A DNA stretch of 63,740 nt, taken from a virus. The translations under genes were made by a program, and so were the position numbers. The stretch spans positions 1-63,740 of the IMG/VR virus record IMGVR_UViG_3300033571_013671; one strand, given 5' to 3'. How positions within the stretch are numbered: position 1 is the stretch's first letter; the number at the start of each line of letters is the position of its first letter. Shown in pieces: positions 45,749-54,837 of the stretch. The notes beneath the pieces are model-generated. The model had not been told where the DNA came from. It saw nothing but the letters and a program-made list of their open reading frames with translations, and did no database searches.

Positions 45749-46861
45749 TTAATCATATTTAACTATATAACCCTTCCAAGAAGTTGATAATGAAGAATCA
45801 GGTGCGTTATGTCCGTTATCGGGCCATACAGATCCTGCTTGTATTTTTCTTGTTTGTGCAGTTTGGAATTGGAAATACCATTTTCTACCACCTTTTTCTA
45901 ATTTTACTGTACTTCCTGTTTCTTTATATGTACCTACATCAAAAGTCTCGTCTCTTCCAGATCTATAAATAGTGGTACCTGCCTTATCTTTAAAATCTTC
46001 CTCAAAATGTAATGTAATTGTAGCGTTCATCCCAATTTGTTTTGCAATACTATCTTCTTCTGCATCACCTTGTAATTTTTTCTTTTTTACATCAATATTT
46101 GTTATTTTAAAAAATTTTTGTAAATCTGCAATAATGCTATCTAAAACTTCTTTAGCGTTTGTATACCAATCCTCAATAGTTGTACAAGTACTTAATAATT
46201 CATTTCTTTTATCATTATCTTTTTTTAACTCTGGATACTCTTTTTCACATTCATCCCAAGTTTCCTCAAATTGATCTTGAACTACATCCAAATAACCATT
46301 AACTGAACTTAAATAAACGTCTTTTGATGGTACTGGGGGTGTAACTTGTTCATCTAAATTATCTTCAAATAATCTAGCACAATAACAATCACTATGAGGT
46401 ATTTTCTTTTCATATCTTTTTAATAACATTACAGTTTTTGCCACTTTTTGTAGTTTACCACCTATCCTAATTATACCAACGGCAGTTCTTCTAAATTTGG
46501 TGGACCCTGCAGCAATTGCAATTTGTTCTAAGTCTTTTTGATTAAGTTTACCATCTAATAATTGTTCTTCTAATGTTTTGATTAAGTTTTCTTCTTCCAT
46601 CTCTTCATAATCAATGGTTTCCAATTCAATTTCATCACCTACCTTTACATCTGGTTTATATACTTTAGCGTCTTTTAAGTTAATGTAATTTTTACCGTCA
46701 TTTGGAAAAGTTTTACCATCCTCAATAACTATAAAAATTTCTTTTTTGGCATTAGTTCCTGACGGTAATTCAATTATACCATCTTCACTCAATAAATTAT
46801 AAATTGATTCGTTTATTTGTGAGATGGTATTTAAAAAATGTTTTAAATTATTTTTCATCAT
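45749..46861 (-). CDS. Tagged virion protein, 370 aa, unknown
   Basis: Starts MMKNNLKHFLNTISQINESI, then YNLLSED, so the leader has the shared basic-amphipathic form with LSE. Either of the first two Met codons could start it. A middle region (SDCYCARLFEDNLDEQVTPP) and a tail with GGRKWYFQFQTAQTRKIQ are beta-like. It sits between the small gp26 partner and the tape measure, 5 bases upstream of the latter. The position suggests a lumen or tail-tip protein carried with the tape measure. No catalytic motif was seen. Confidence 0.6.
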   Translation of the reverse strand: MMKNNLKHFLNTISQINESIYNLLSEDGIIELPSGTNAKKEIFIVIEDGKTFPNDGKNYINLKDAKVYKPDVKVGDEIELETIDYEEMEEENLIKTLEEQLLDGKLNQKDLEQIAIAAGSTKFRRTAVGIIRIGGKLQKVAKTVMLLKRYEKKIPHSDCYCARLFEDNLDEQVTPPVPSKDVYLSSVNGYLDVVQDQFEETWDECEKEYPELKKDNDKRNELLSTCTTIEDWYTNAKEVLDSIIADLQKFFKITNIDVKKKKLQGDAEEDSIAKQIGMNATITLHFEEDFKDKAGTTIYRSGRDETFDVGTYKETGSTVKLEKGGRKWYFQFQTAQTRKIQAGSVWPDNGHNAPDSSLSTSWKGYIVKYD

Positions 46862-46872
46862 TTATTTTTATT

Positions 46873-46881
46873 ATAAATATT
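46873..46881 (-). promoter_or_regulatory. ATATTTAT element upstream of the 370-aa gene
   Basis: The coding strand reads AAATATTTATAATA, 11 nt before ATG 46861. Confidence 0.35.
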
Positions 46882-46896
46882 TAAAAAAATAAAAAA

Positions 46897-47022
46897 CTAT
46901 TCTGTATTTGATTTATTCCATTCATTAATAAAAATTCTTCTGGAATATGTTGGCATTATCATTATATCTGAATAAGAATATCCCTTATTCACTAAATAAT
47001 TAATTTCTTTATGTAGATACAT
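46897..47022 (-). CDS. Small ORF, 41 aa, possible frameshift extension of gp26-like protein
   Basis: Starts MYLHKEINYLVNKGYSYSDI and contains IMIMPTYSRRIFINEW. This E-[IL]-x-x-L-x-x-x-G-[YF]-[ST]-x-x-D/E-[IV]-x-x-M-P-x-x-x-R pattern is one I associate with the short companions of gp26/chaperone genes in T4-like phages. Its ATG is 7 bases after the gp26-like stop. The same frame is open upstream through the T-run at the end of that gene, so the two could be joined by a +1 (or -2) shift, as in tail assembly chaperones. Confidence 0.65.
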   Translation of the reverse strand: MYLHKEINYLVNKGYSYSDIMIMPTYSRRIFINEWNKSNTE

Positions 47023-47029
47023 TAAATGG

Positions 47030-47809
47030 TTAGAGTTCAGGCCAGAAAAAATTGCTCCCAAATCTAAGAAAGGTATTTAAGGACTCTCCCCCCTGAGTCC
47101 TTGCAGTAGTTTTATAATCTAATCCTGGTGTTATTTCATTTATATATTTCCTTAATGACCTAGTATCTATGATAGGTAATTTTTTAATAACGTTAGAAAT
47201 TCTTATTTTATCTCTGTCACCATCAATAGATTTTATCTGTTGTTCTAATAAAAACATTAATTTATTAGATACTCCATCAGGATCTCTTTTTTTAAATTCA
47301 TTATCCCTCATATCAACTATCTCTTCGTCCTTACCAGTTAAAAGAGTAAAAGTTACTTTTTTATTTGTTTTTGGTAATATAAATTCAAATTCACCATTCT
47401 CATCAGGTTTTATCGTCAATTTTTTTTGAGATAAAGTAGATAAATCTATGATAGCCTCAACAAAATCACCTTGTTTTGGGTCAAATACTAATTGTTTATA
47501 CTCTTCCCCAAATGCGGTAACTCTCAAAAATACCATCAAAGCGGTTCTATCACCAACAAGTAAATCTTCAGGATTAAACCCTAAATCTTTAACCTTTCTT
47601 GTTAATAAGATATCAATTAATTTATTACCGCTAGATATATTAGGTGATGAAATAATACTTTCATCCATAGCGGTTAAGTATTCTACTTTAACGCTTTTTT
47701 TATTATTTTTATATAAAATACCTTGTGAAGGTAATTCTATTAAATCGTAAGGTGTCCTATATTCCTCAGGAATAAAATTAGGATCTAAATTTTGTGATAC
47801 ATTTTCCAT
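47030..47809 (-). CDS. gp26-like baseplate hub/tail assembly protein, 259 aa
   Basis: The N-terminal segment LIELPSQGILYKNNKKSVKV then EYLTAMDESIISSPNIS matches the LPSkGxxYp...vxvrymTaxdEdil pattern of the T4 gp26-type baseplate family. LFLLEQQIKSIDGDRDKI-like helices follow, and the end is FGSNFFWPEL. Length agrees with T4 gp26 (208) and related proteins (about 200-260). It is encoded upstream of the tape measure, where chaperone and hub proteins lie. The final codons contain six consecutive T (47046-47051). Its product may be made in two forms if ribosomes shift there. Confidence 0.75.
   Translation of the reverse strand: MENVSQNLDPNFIPEEYRTPYDLIELPSQGILYKNNKKSVKVEYLTAMDESIISSPNISSGNKLIDILLTRKVKDLGFNPEDLLVGDRTALMVFLRVTAFGEEYKQLVFDPKQGDFVEAIIDLSTLSQKKLTIKPDENGEFEFILPKTNKKVTFTLLTGKDEEIVDMRDNEFKKRDPDGVSNKLMFLLEQQIKSIDGDRDKIRISNVIKKLPIIDTRSLRKYINEITPGLDYKTTARTQGGESLNTFLRFGSNFFWPEL
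47046..47051 (-). other. Candidate frameshift run before stop of the gp26-like gene
   Basis: A run of TTTTTT then CTGGCC on the coding strand (codons AAT TTT TTC TGG). A +1 slip on TTT enters the frame of the 41-residue ORF, giving SGLNSNHLMYLHK after the shift. The -1 frame hits TGA within three codons, so only +1 or -2 would work. Confidence 0.4.
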
Positions 47810-47848
47810 AAAACTATTATACTATTAAATTGTTATTTGTAAATATTT

Positions 47849-50212
47849 TTAGTTAGATATTTTACAAAGGAATCTTTGTTTATCCCACCAATAATTAAAA
47901 GCTTCTTCCCATTCAGAACCATACCAATCTATATCAGGAAATACTTTTGAAAAGTAATCGTTGAAAACAGACCCCATAGTTATTTTCATTTTACTCTTTT
48001 TAGAAGAAACTAAATCATTTTTCCATTGTGGACATTCTAATTTTACTTCACCAGATTCCCAAAGTTCCTTCATTAAATCTATAGGTTTTGAACTGTTTAA
48101 TAAATTTTGTTCTTCTTCGTCTACAACTATATCAGATTTTTCACAAACAAATCTTTTAGTATTAATTTTAAATTCTTCTAATCTATTTAAAAACTGACTT
48201 ACACTATTTACACCATTAAAAGGTGTATTACCATCACCAGTTTTAAAACTACTCAATTTTTCACCACTACTATTAACTGAAATATCTACAGTTTTTTCAG
48301 TTTCCGAACCCCAAGATAATAAACCTCTTTGATCATATTCTTTAAGTATGTTAATTTTTTCATCCATAAAAGAGTCATAAGTATCACAATCTTGATTTTT
48401 ACTACCTTCTATTATATCTGACATTACTATATTAAATTGTTCAGCAATACATTGTTTACTATGTTGATTACAAATAATCACTAACATTTCATCTAAAGGA
48501 ACTGCAGTTCCATCTTTTGTTAAAAATGCGTTTATTACTTCATTATCCCCATCTTCTTTTATTTTTTTAATTAAATCTTTATAATTTTGTGGATTTTCAG
48601 GCATTAAATGTTCAGGTTTTAAAAATAATTCTATATTAGAAAAAACTTTACCCACCTCAACATCTTTACCGTTTGCACCTTTAACTTTTAGTTTTTTTAT
48701 AGATTCTTTATCTAAATCTTTTTCACAATCTAAACATTTAGTACATCTACTAACAGGTTTTCCGTTTTCTCTTCTACTATCGGATCTACCACATTTTTCA
48801 TCTAACCATATATTTACCGTTCCTTCTATCAAAGCCATTTCAGGTAAAATATCATTTTTAAAAATTGATTCTCCAGCTTTTATCGATAATTCTAAAGCCT
48901 CTTTTGATGTTCCAGCTATGCAAGATGTTAAAACACCAAAAAATCCTCTCTCTTCTTCTTTATTTCTTATTGTAGATGCGTCTAATTTTTCTTTATCTCT
49001 TAATGTATTAAATCTATAATAACAATATGTTACTGCAGCACCACCCACCAAAACAATAGGAATACCCCAAGCCATAAGTCTAAATCTTAATACTTCTCTT
49101 CTTCTACCTTTTTCATATTCAGCACCTTTTTCTTTTTCAGATAAATCATCAAGTCCGAAACCTTTAGAACCTTCACTACCATCAGTTTTTCTAGGTTTAA
49201 ATCCTTGATCACTTATTTGGGTATAAACCTCATCTAATTCTTTTTGATTTTTTGTAGTTATTACATAAAAACTATCTTCACTTTTATTATAATAAACCAA
49301 AGAATTATCCCAATCTACTTTCTTTCCTAACTCAAAGTTAATTTCATCAACTCTGTTTAATAATTTTTTTCTAAACCAAGACACAATTTTTTTCCTTAAA
49401 TTTAAATCTAAAGTTTTATAAATTGGGTTATCTCTAAGTGACCTTTTAAAAGACTCTATTATTTCATCACTATTTCTATTACCAATATTATATTTTTTCT
49501 TAAATACTTCATATATGTCAGTTATATCATCATCTGGATAACGCTTCATATAATCTTCTAAATCATTAAAAACTTTTTTAATATCATCTAAATTAACTAT
49601 ACCACTTTCACTTAATAACTCACCTATTAAATCATCTAAACTATTATTAGATTCTACTTTTTTTGTTATTTTTTGTAATTTTTCTAACGTAATAATAAAA
49701 TCATTAAATTCTTGTGTTAAAAATTTATATTTATTAATCATACTAATTTGATTGGCATTTAATTCTCTAAGTACTGAATCTGGTAAAAATTCTATTTTAC
49801 CTGACATAAAATCAAAAATACCTCTTTTAACTTCTAAAGCATTTAGTGTTTGTCCTAAATTAATTTGATCAACAACTTTAGATAAATGAGATCTCCATTT
49901 TTTAGTGGAAGAAATCATGTCTTCTACTTTTAAAGTATTTTTCAGAGAAGGTAAATCATTCAATCCAGTTTTTAAAGAAATTAAAATTTTATTTACATCA
50001 GTTACAAACTCATCTAAAGAAGTATCTAATATTCTTATGACTTGTGTCGGTAAATTAATATCTGTAGGAACTCTTCTAGCCGCTTTTATTATGTCATCTA
50101 TTGTCGATTCTAATAAAATAGATTTACTCTCAACTTCATAAAGAGTATTGTTTTTATTCATTCTCTCTAAAAGAAAATTAAATTTTTTACTATCTAAATT
50201 AATTTTTTTCAT
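47849..50212 (-). CDS. Tagged virion protein with one membrane segment, 787 aa
   Basis: The leader MKKINLDSKKFNFLLERMNK, then NTLYEVES and LLES, carries the [LI]-x-E tag. Residues 30-340 are mostly helical. A hydrophobic segment (MAWGIPIVLVGGAAVTYCYY, about 379-400) follows a charged stretch (KGRRREVLRFRL). The C-terminal half has paired Cys (CTKCLDCEKDL and others) and DWYGSEWEEAFNYWW near the end. It is encoded between the gp26-like gene and the 1186-residue tagged gene. Membrane segments in tape-measure-adjacent virion proteins often serve DNA entry through the inner membrane; I infer that here. Confidence 0.6.
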   Translation of the reverse strand: MKKINLDSKKFNFLLERMNKNNTLYEVESKSILLESTIDDIIKAARRVPTDINLPTQVIRILDTSLDEFVTDVNKILISLKTGLNDLPSLKNTLKVEDMISSTKKWRSHLSKVVDQINLGQTLNALEVKRGIFDFMSGKIEFLPDSVLRELNANQISMINKYKFLTQEFNDFIITLEKLQKITKKVESNNSLDDLIGELLSESGIVNLDDIKKVFNDLEDYMKRYPDDDITDIYEVFKKKYNIGNRNSDEIIESFKRSLRDNPIYKTLDLNLRKKIVSWFRKKLLNRVDEINFELGKKVDWDNSLVYYNKSEDSFYVITTKNQKELDEVYTQISDQGFKPRKTDGSEGSKGFGLDDLSEKEKGAEYEKGRRREVLRFRLMAWGIPIVLVGGAAVTYCYYRFNTLRDKEKLDASTIRNKEEERGFFGVLTSCIAGTSKEALELSIKAGESIFKNDILPEMALIEGTVNIWLDEKCGRSDSRRENGKPVSRCTKCLDCEKDLDKESIKKLKVKGANGKDVEVGKVFSNIELFLKPEHLMPENPQNYKDLIKKIKEDGDNEVINAFLTKDGTAVPLDEMLVIICNQHSKQCIAEQFNIVMSDIIEGSKNQDCDTYDSFMDEKINILKEYDQRGLLSWGSETEKTVDISVNSSGEKLSSFKTGDGNTPFNGVNSVSQFLNRLEEFKINTKRFVCEKSDIVVDEEEQNLLNSSKPIDLMKELWESGEVKLECPQWKNDLVSSKKSKMKITMGSVFNDYFSKVFPDIDWYGSEWEEAFNYWWDKQRFLCKISN

Positions 50213-50215
50213 TTT

Positions 50216-51007
50216 TTATTTTAATAATTCTATTATTTCATCCATACCAAAAACATCTGTATATGGTTTACCCATTTCTTGATTTACAAAATCTTTAACT
50301 TTAATACAGTTACCTGTTGAATCTTTCATCCATTGTAATTCCATTAATTGTGTAGGTTCATTACTTCTAAAACCTAAATCGGTATGTGACGTTAATATAC
50401 CACCAGAAATTTTTGAACTTACTGGGTTAAATTTATTATCTAAAAGATTTTTTATAACCATATCTTCACATTTAAAATCTATACCTGAAGTACTCCAAAA
50501 ACCCTCTATTTTTATATATTTTAAATCCACACCAAAAGTATATGTATTTGAATCGTATTTGTCGACAAACGCATTAAAGTCATAACTACCTAAAACTGTT
50601 GTATCACAACAATTTGCATTACCAACATAATAATATAATGCAAATCTTGTTCCACTAGAACCTTCAAATAAGTTTAATTTATAAAAATGTCCTGGTATTT
50701 TATTTTTTCTAAAGACTGTTAATGCACAACCAATATTAGAATTCCATAATTCAAAATTAACTGGTTCGCTATTATAATTTGTTTGGAAACTTTTAAGAAG
50801 TGTTCCAGGTCTCAAACAGACATCACTTTCACTTTTAGCTCTCAATACATAACCTTTACCTCTTAAAAATTCAACTGCTTCTGGTTCGTCAATTTTACCG
50901 TCTCCATTAGTATCGGTTGCAAAATCTTCATTTACTAAATTACCATATAATCTTTCATCTGTAAATAGAGATTTCATTCTTTTTAATTCTTCGCTTAATT
51001 TTTTCAT
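50216..51007 (-). other. Possible internal start giving a 263-aa tagged EF-hand protein
   Basis: ATG 51007-51005 in frame starts MKKLSEELKRMKSLFTDERL, with the same layout as the start of the 314-residue gene (53792-54736). It may be a relic of gene fusion or an internal initiation site. There is no Shine-Dalgarno to judge by. Confidence 0.35.
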
Positions 51008-53776
51008 ATTCTCATCAACTTTTTGTGGTGGATTTTCAGGTGTATTATTTTCATCTTTTTTAACATCCTCTGGTGAACCTAATAAATCTAATAAATCTAA
51101 TACTTCATCATCACTCAAATTAGGGTTATTAGTTTTTAAAATCATTTCTTTAGTAGAGTTATCTATTTTAGTTTTAGGTAAACTACTTACAGAAATAATA
51201 GCTTCATTTAATAATTTTTTTATTTCTTCTTTACTTAAATTTTCTTGTATTTTTTTACAAACTTCTGCACCTATATTTAAAGGTTGACTGAATTTTTCTA
51301 AATTTAATCCTATACCATAAACATGATCTTTTATAGTTTTATCTAATTTTGATAATAAATTTAATATTTCTTGATCATCTATCATTTTTTTTCTAGATAG
51401 AAGATATAATTCATAATAGTTGGCACTTACCTGAGTAAATTTACTTTTAAACTCAGAATTTGATCCATCAGGTTTTAAAAGATTTTTTATATCACTATTA
51501 CTAATAATTCTAGTAAAATCAATATTTTTATTTTTATCTACCTCAGCATTAATGTTCCCACTACCATCAAATATACCTAAAGGATCTAAACCATACTTAT
51601 CGTTTAAATCTTTTAAAAATAAACCTATTTCTTCACTATATACATACATTCCAGCAAATAAAGAACCTTGAATTACTACTTGTTTTATCCCTTTAAAATA
51701 ACTATTAACTGTTTTTTGTAAATCTTTACCAGATTTTTTAAATAATTTTTGTATTTCTTCAGGAGTTTCTTTTTTTAACATATCACTAAGAATCCCTTGT
51801 TCTAATTTTGATAGTTTGTTTACTTCATTTAAAAACTCACCCCCCTTACCGAATTTTAATAAAATATCTTGACTTAATGCCACTTTACCAAAATTTTTAA
51901 ATTGTTTTTTTTCTACCTCAGATAAACCTTCCGCAAATGTTTTAAGTAATTTTCTAGTAAGTATAGGATCGTTTTCAACTAACTTTAATTCTTTAGAAAG
52001 ATTAACTAATTTACTTGAAAATTTTATTCCTCCTTTAGATAAACTGATAGCCTCACCCAAACCACCAAATGCGCCTAATATTGTTAAACCAGCGTTTAAT
52101 TTCCACCCCTCATCTTGTTCTACTACATATCCAATAGCACTTACTAAATCTATTACCCCACCTATTATTAAACCTGCTGGTCCAAATACTAAAGATACTA
52201 TAGAAGCAATATCTGCAATACAATGCCAATCATTAGAACAATCTATAGTCCATTGACTAAATTTTTCTAATCCACCTCTAACATCACCACTACTTTTTTG
52301 ACACCATTCTTTAATATCTATTTCTACAGAATAATCACCTTCCGCACCATCTACAGTAACAGTAGATTTACCTGTAGGATTAACACAACAACAATTAACT
52401 TTACCACCAATAATACCCATTTGTGTTAGTCCATTTGTTTTGTTAATATTTTGTTGTGGATACATAAAAATTCCACCACTATTTTTACAAGCATCACTCC
52501 ATTTAAAAGTTTCATCCACATTTGTTGATGATCCCCCTCCACCACTAGCCCCGTAACCAGCCTCAAATGATTTTACATTGTAAACAGGATCTTCACAAGC
52601 ATTTTCTAATTTTTCTACAGTTTGGTTAGATATAGTTATATTATGTAGATTTATTTTTTCTAAAACAACATCATAAGTATTGTAATCTATTAATGATTCT
52701 TTAAATTCTGTACCTAATTTATCTAATATTGCTTTTAATTCTTTATCTGCGTTATAGTCTTTTGTAGCCTTTTCATATGATTTTTGATTTTTTAATTGTA
52801 TTGTTTTTGCTAACTCCACTCTTTTAAAATATGAATGACCTAATCCTCCTGTATAATCTATTTTTTGTTCTCCATTGTCATCAAATAAACTAGGTGGTTT
52901 TATTTCAGGTAATTTCATAGGTGGTGTTAGTACTATTTCCTTAAAATAATTTTTTAATTTATCGTCAAAAGTTCTTCTTGTTAATAATGCGTTAGCATCT
53001 TCATAAGACATTTTATTTTGACCCATAGCATTGGAAATCATTTTATTTCTTAATAAAACCATTTTTTCTAAAATATATTTTGGATCTATACAAGTTGATA
53101 CAGAAATTTTACCCTCTAAAAAATTTTTTATATTTTCCGAACTTACACTTTTAGTTGATTTCCAACCGTAAACTTTATTACTAGAATTCCAAGTTTTTAA
53201 AGCTTCTAAATAGTATTTATATTCTACAAAATTATTTACGTCTTGCCCTACTATTTTTAATTCTTCTTTTTTTTCTTTTTCTTTTGTATCTAAATCAAGT
53301 AAATAAAATTGTCCTATACTATTGAAAGCGATTTCCATATAGTTATTATCATATGGACCACTTATAGAAAATCCACCTGTTAACCCATTAGATTTAAGTG
53401 CTAAATTTACTTTTTTAAGTCTTTCTGGAAATTCAGTATCATTAACCCATTTTCTAAATTTATCTCCATCAGTTTGATTTTTAATATATTTTTTAAATGT
53501 TTCTTGATTATAAGCTTTCATCCTTTCTTTTGCAACATCAGGATCATCTATACTCACATCTTGTTTTTTTCCGTAAGTATCTACCGCACTATATTTTTGA
53601 ACCCATTTACCTTGTGAATTTTTTATATAAATAAATTGTTTAGGTACATCTACATAATCACTATAAGCGGGATGTGTATACATACGTATATGGGGATTCC
53701 ATACAGGATTCACATCAGCCTCATTTAAAAAAATTCTTTTATACTGATTTTCTGTTATGAAAATTTTTTTTTTCAT
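50216..53776 (-). CDS. Tagged virion protein with pre-toxin-like hydrophobic core and internal second tag, 1186 aa
   Basis: The leader is MKKKIFITENQYKRIFLNEA (tag LNE, followed by A). Residues 30-510 are unknown. At about 519-582 is a Gly/Ile-rich hydrophobic block (IVSLVFGPAGLIIGGVIDLV then LNAGLTILGAFGGLGEA). It resembles pre-toxin or membrane-insertion segments in polymorphic toxins and phage ejection proteins. Helices follow to 920. A second tag-like leader starts at M924: LSEELKRMKSLFTDERLYGN then LVNE. Immediately after it lies a canonical EF-hand loop (DTNGDGKIDEPE). The last 240 residues are a Cys-containing beta domain. The protein looks like a fusion of two tagged proteins. Function is unknown but it is likely packaged and membrane-active. 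Confidence 0.65.
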   Translation of the reverse strand: MKKKIFITENQYKRIFLNEADVNPVWNPHIRMYTHPAYSDYVDVPKQFIYIKNSQGKWVQKYSAVDTYGKKQDVSIDDPDVAKERMKAYNQETFKKYIKNQTDGDKFRKWVNDTEFPERLKKVNLALKSNGLTGGFSISGPYDNNYMEIAFNSIGQFYLLDLDTKEKEKKEELKIVGQDVNNFVEYKYYLEALKTWNSSNKVYGWKSTKSVSSENIKNFLEGKISVSTCIDPKYILEKMVLLRNKMISNAMGQNKMSYEDANALLTRRTFDDKLKNYFKEIVLTPPMKLPEIKPPSLFDDNGEQKIDYTGGLGHSYFKRVELAKTIQLKNQKSYEKATKDYNADKELKAILDKLGTEFKESLIDYNTYDVVLEKINLHNITISNQTVEKLENACEDPVYNVKSFEAGYGASGGGGSSTNVDETFKWSDACKNSGGIFMYPQQNINKTNGLTQMGIIGGKVNCCCVNPTGKSTVTVDGAEGDYSVEIDIKEWCQKSSGDVRGGLEKFSQWTIDCSNDWHCIADIASIVSLVFGPAGLIIGGVIDLVSAIGYVVEQDEGWKLNAGLTILGAFGGLGEAISLSKGGIKFSSKLVNLSKELKLVENDPILTRKLLKTFAEGLSEVEKKQFKNFGKVALSQDILLKFGKGGEFLNEVNKLSKLEQGILSDMLKKETPEEIQKLFKKSGKDLQKTVNSYFKGIKQVVIQGSLFAGMYVYSEEIGLFLKDLNDKYGLDPLGIFDGSGNINAEVDKNKNIDFTRIISNSDIKNLLKPDGSNSEFKSKFTQVSANYYELYLLSRKKMIDDQEILNLLSKLDKTIKDHVYGIGLNLEKFSQPLNIGAEVCKKIQENLSKEEIKKLLNEAIISVSSLPKTKIDNSTKEMILKTNNPNLSDDEVLDLLDLLGSPEDVKKDENNTPENPPQKVDENMKKLSEELKRMKSLFTDERLYGNLVNEDFATDTNGDGKIDEPEAVEFLRGKGYVLRAKSESDVCLRPGTLLKSFQTNYNSEPVNFELWNSNIGCALTVFRKNKIPGHFYKLNLFEGSSGTRFALYYYVGNANCCDTTVLGSYDFNAFVDKYDSNTYTFGVDLKYIKIEGFWSTSGIDFKCEDMVIKNLLDNKFNPVSSKISGGILTSHTDLGFRSNEPTQLMELQWMKDSTGNCIKVKDFVNQEMGKPYTDVFGMDEIIELLK

Positions 53777-53791
53777 TATAAATAAATTATT

Positions 53792-54736
53792 TTACTCTAA
53801 ATTTTTTAAAACAAAGGTACCTTGATCATATCCATCTGTCTCGATTGCTTTTTGAATTACTATTCTTTGTTTTTTAGGATCAATATTTAATCTTTTATAT
53901 ATATCATTTACATACGTATCCCTAAATTTAATATTTCCTTTATCTGATTTATCTATTAATGGTATTGCATTTTTTAATTTTATTGGTGTTCTAAATGTCC
54001 ATTTATTTTCTGTACCTTTACGATGTATAATTGCTATTTTTCTACCCGCATCATTTTTTACTACAATTCTTCCACTTCCGCCACCTTCTGCACCTTCTTC
54101 ATCATAAAAATCATTAGTTATTTGTTGATCGTCACTAGTCTCACCATCGTCTGCTCTAGCGGATAACCATTTAGGCATTGGTAAACTTAAAGTATCGTAT
54201 AATCTTCTAATTTCATCTGTTTTTTGCCAAGGTAAATTACCATCGTTTCTATTTTGCCATTTATCTGAATGATTTTTCATGCACCATACAAAAACATCCA
54301 TATCGGTACCACCATTTTTATTTGCCGTCTTTTGATACATTTCTTTTGTTTTTCCAGATCTAGTACCTTTTATCATATATTTTAAATGATCTTTACAACT
54401 CTTTTCATCTAATTTATAATCAGTTTTCTTTTCTTGATAATCTGCTTTCATTTCCTCTTTTTCTCCTTGAGCATCTGCTTTAGTTTTAAAATTCATATTT
54501 TTAGCTTTATCTGCTAAAGGTGCGGGTACATTTTTACCATCTTTATCTTTATTTTCACATAGTTTAGGATCACATTGACTAGTCGTTGGATTATATTTTC
54601 CATACTTTTCCTTTTTTGGATCATCGCATTGACATCCTGGATCATCCTCAACTAAATTACCAAACATTCTCTCTTCAGTAAATAAAGATTTAATTCTTAA
54701 AATTTCTTCTTTTAGGTTTAAAATATTGTTTCTCAT
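53792..54736 (-). CDS. Tagged virion protein, 314 aa, unknown
   Basis: The leader LKEEILRIKSLFTEERMFGN then LVEDDPG is nearly the same as the internal tag of the neighbouring 1186-residue gene. A Cys cluster CQCDDPKK and CDPKLCENK follows. Residues 70-170 are Lys/Glu-rich helices. A later region (GRIVVKNDAGRKIAIIHRKG) is beta-like. It lies 15 bases upstream of the 1186-residue gene and downstream of the terminator that ends the tail tube gene. The tag and place suggest a packaged virion component; no catalytic motif is seen. Confidence 0.6.
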   Translation of the reverse strand: MRNNILNLKEEILRIKSLFTEERMFGNLVEDDPGCQCDDPKKEKYGKYNPTTSQCDPKLCENKDKDGKNVPAPLADKAKNMNFKTKADAQGEKEEMKADYQEKKTDYKLDEKSCKDHLKYMIKGTRSGKTKEMYQKTANKNGGTDMDVFVWCMKNHSDKWQNRNDGNLPWQKTDEIRRLYDTLSLPMPKWLSARADDGETSDDQQITNDFYDEEGAEGGGSGRIVVKNDAGRKIAIIHRKGTENKWTFRTPIKLKNAIPLIDKSDKGNIKFRDTYVNDIYKRLNIDPKKQRIVIQKAIETDGYDQGTFVLKNLE

Positions 54737-54768
54737 TTCTTTTTAATTTTATATAATTATTCTTACAA

Positions 54769-54777
54769 ATAAATATT
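54769..54777 (-). promoter_or_regulatory. ATATTTAT element upstream of the 314-aa gene
   Basis: The coding strand reads AATATTTATTTG, 32 nt before ATG 54736 and just past the tube-gene terminator. It is well placed to begin a new transcript. Confidence 0.4.
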
Positions 54778-54791
54778 AGTAAAAATAAAAA

Positions 54792-54814
54792 AATCCCACC
54801 TTTTGAGTGGGATT
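54792..54814 (-). terminator. Rho-independent terminator after tail tube gene
   Basis: AATCCCAC and GTGGGATT form an 8-bp stem with a 7-nt loop. On the minus strand GTGGGATT runs into a T tract. It allows high tube expression separate from downstream genes. Confidence 0.85.
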
Positions 54815-54837
54815 ATTAAAAATTGTAAAGTTTTTAA

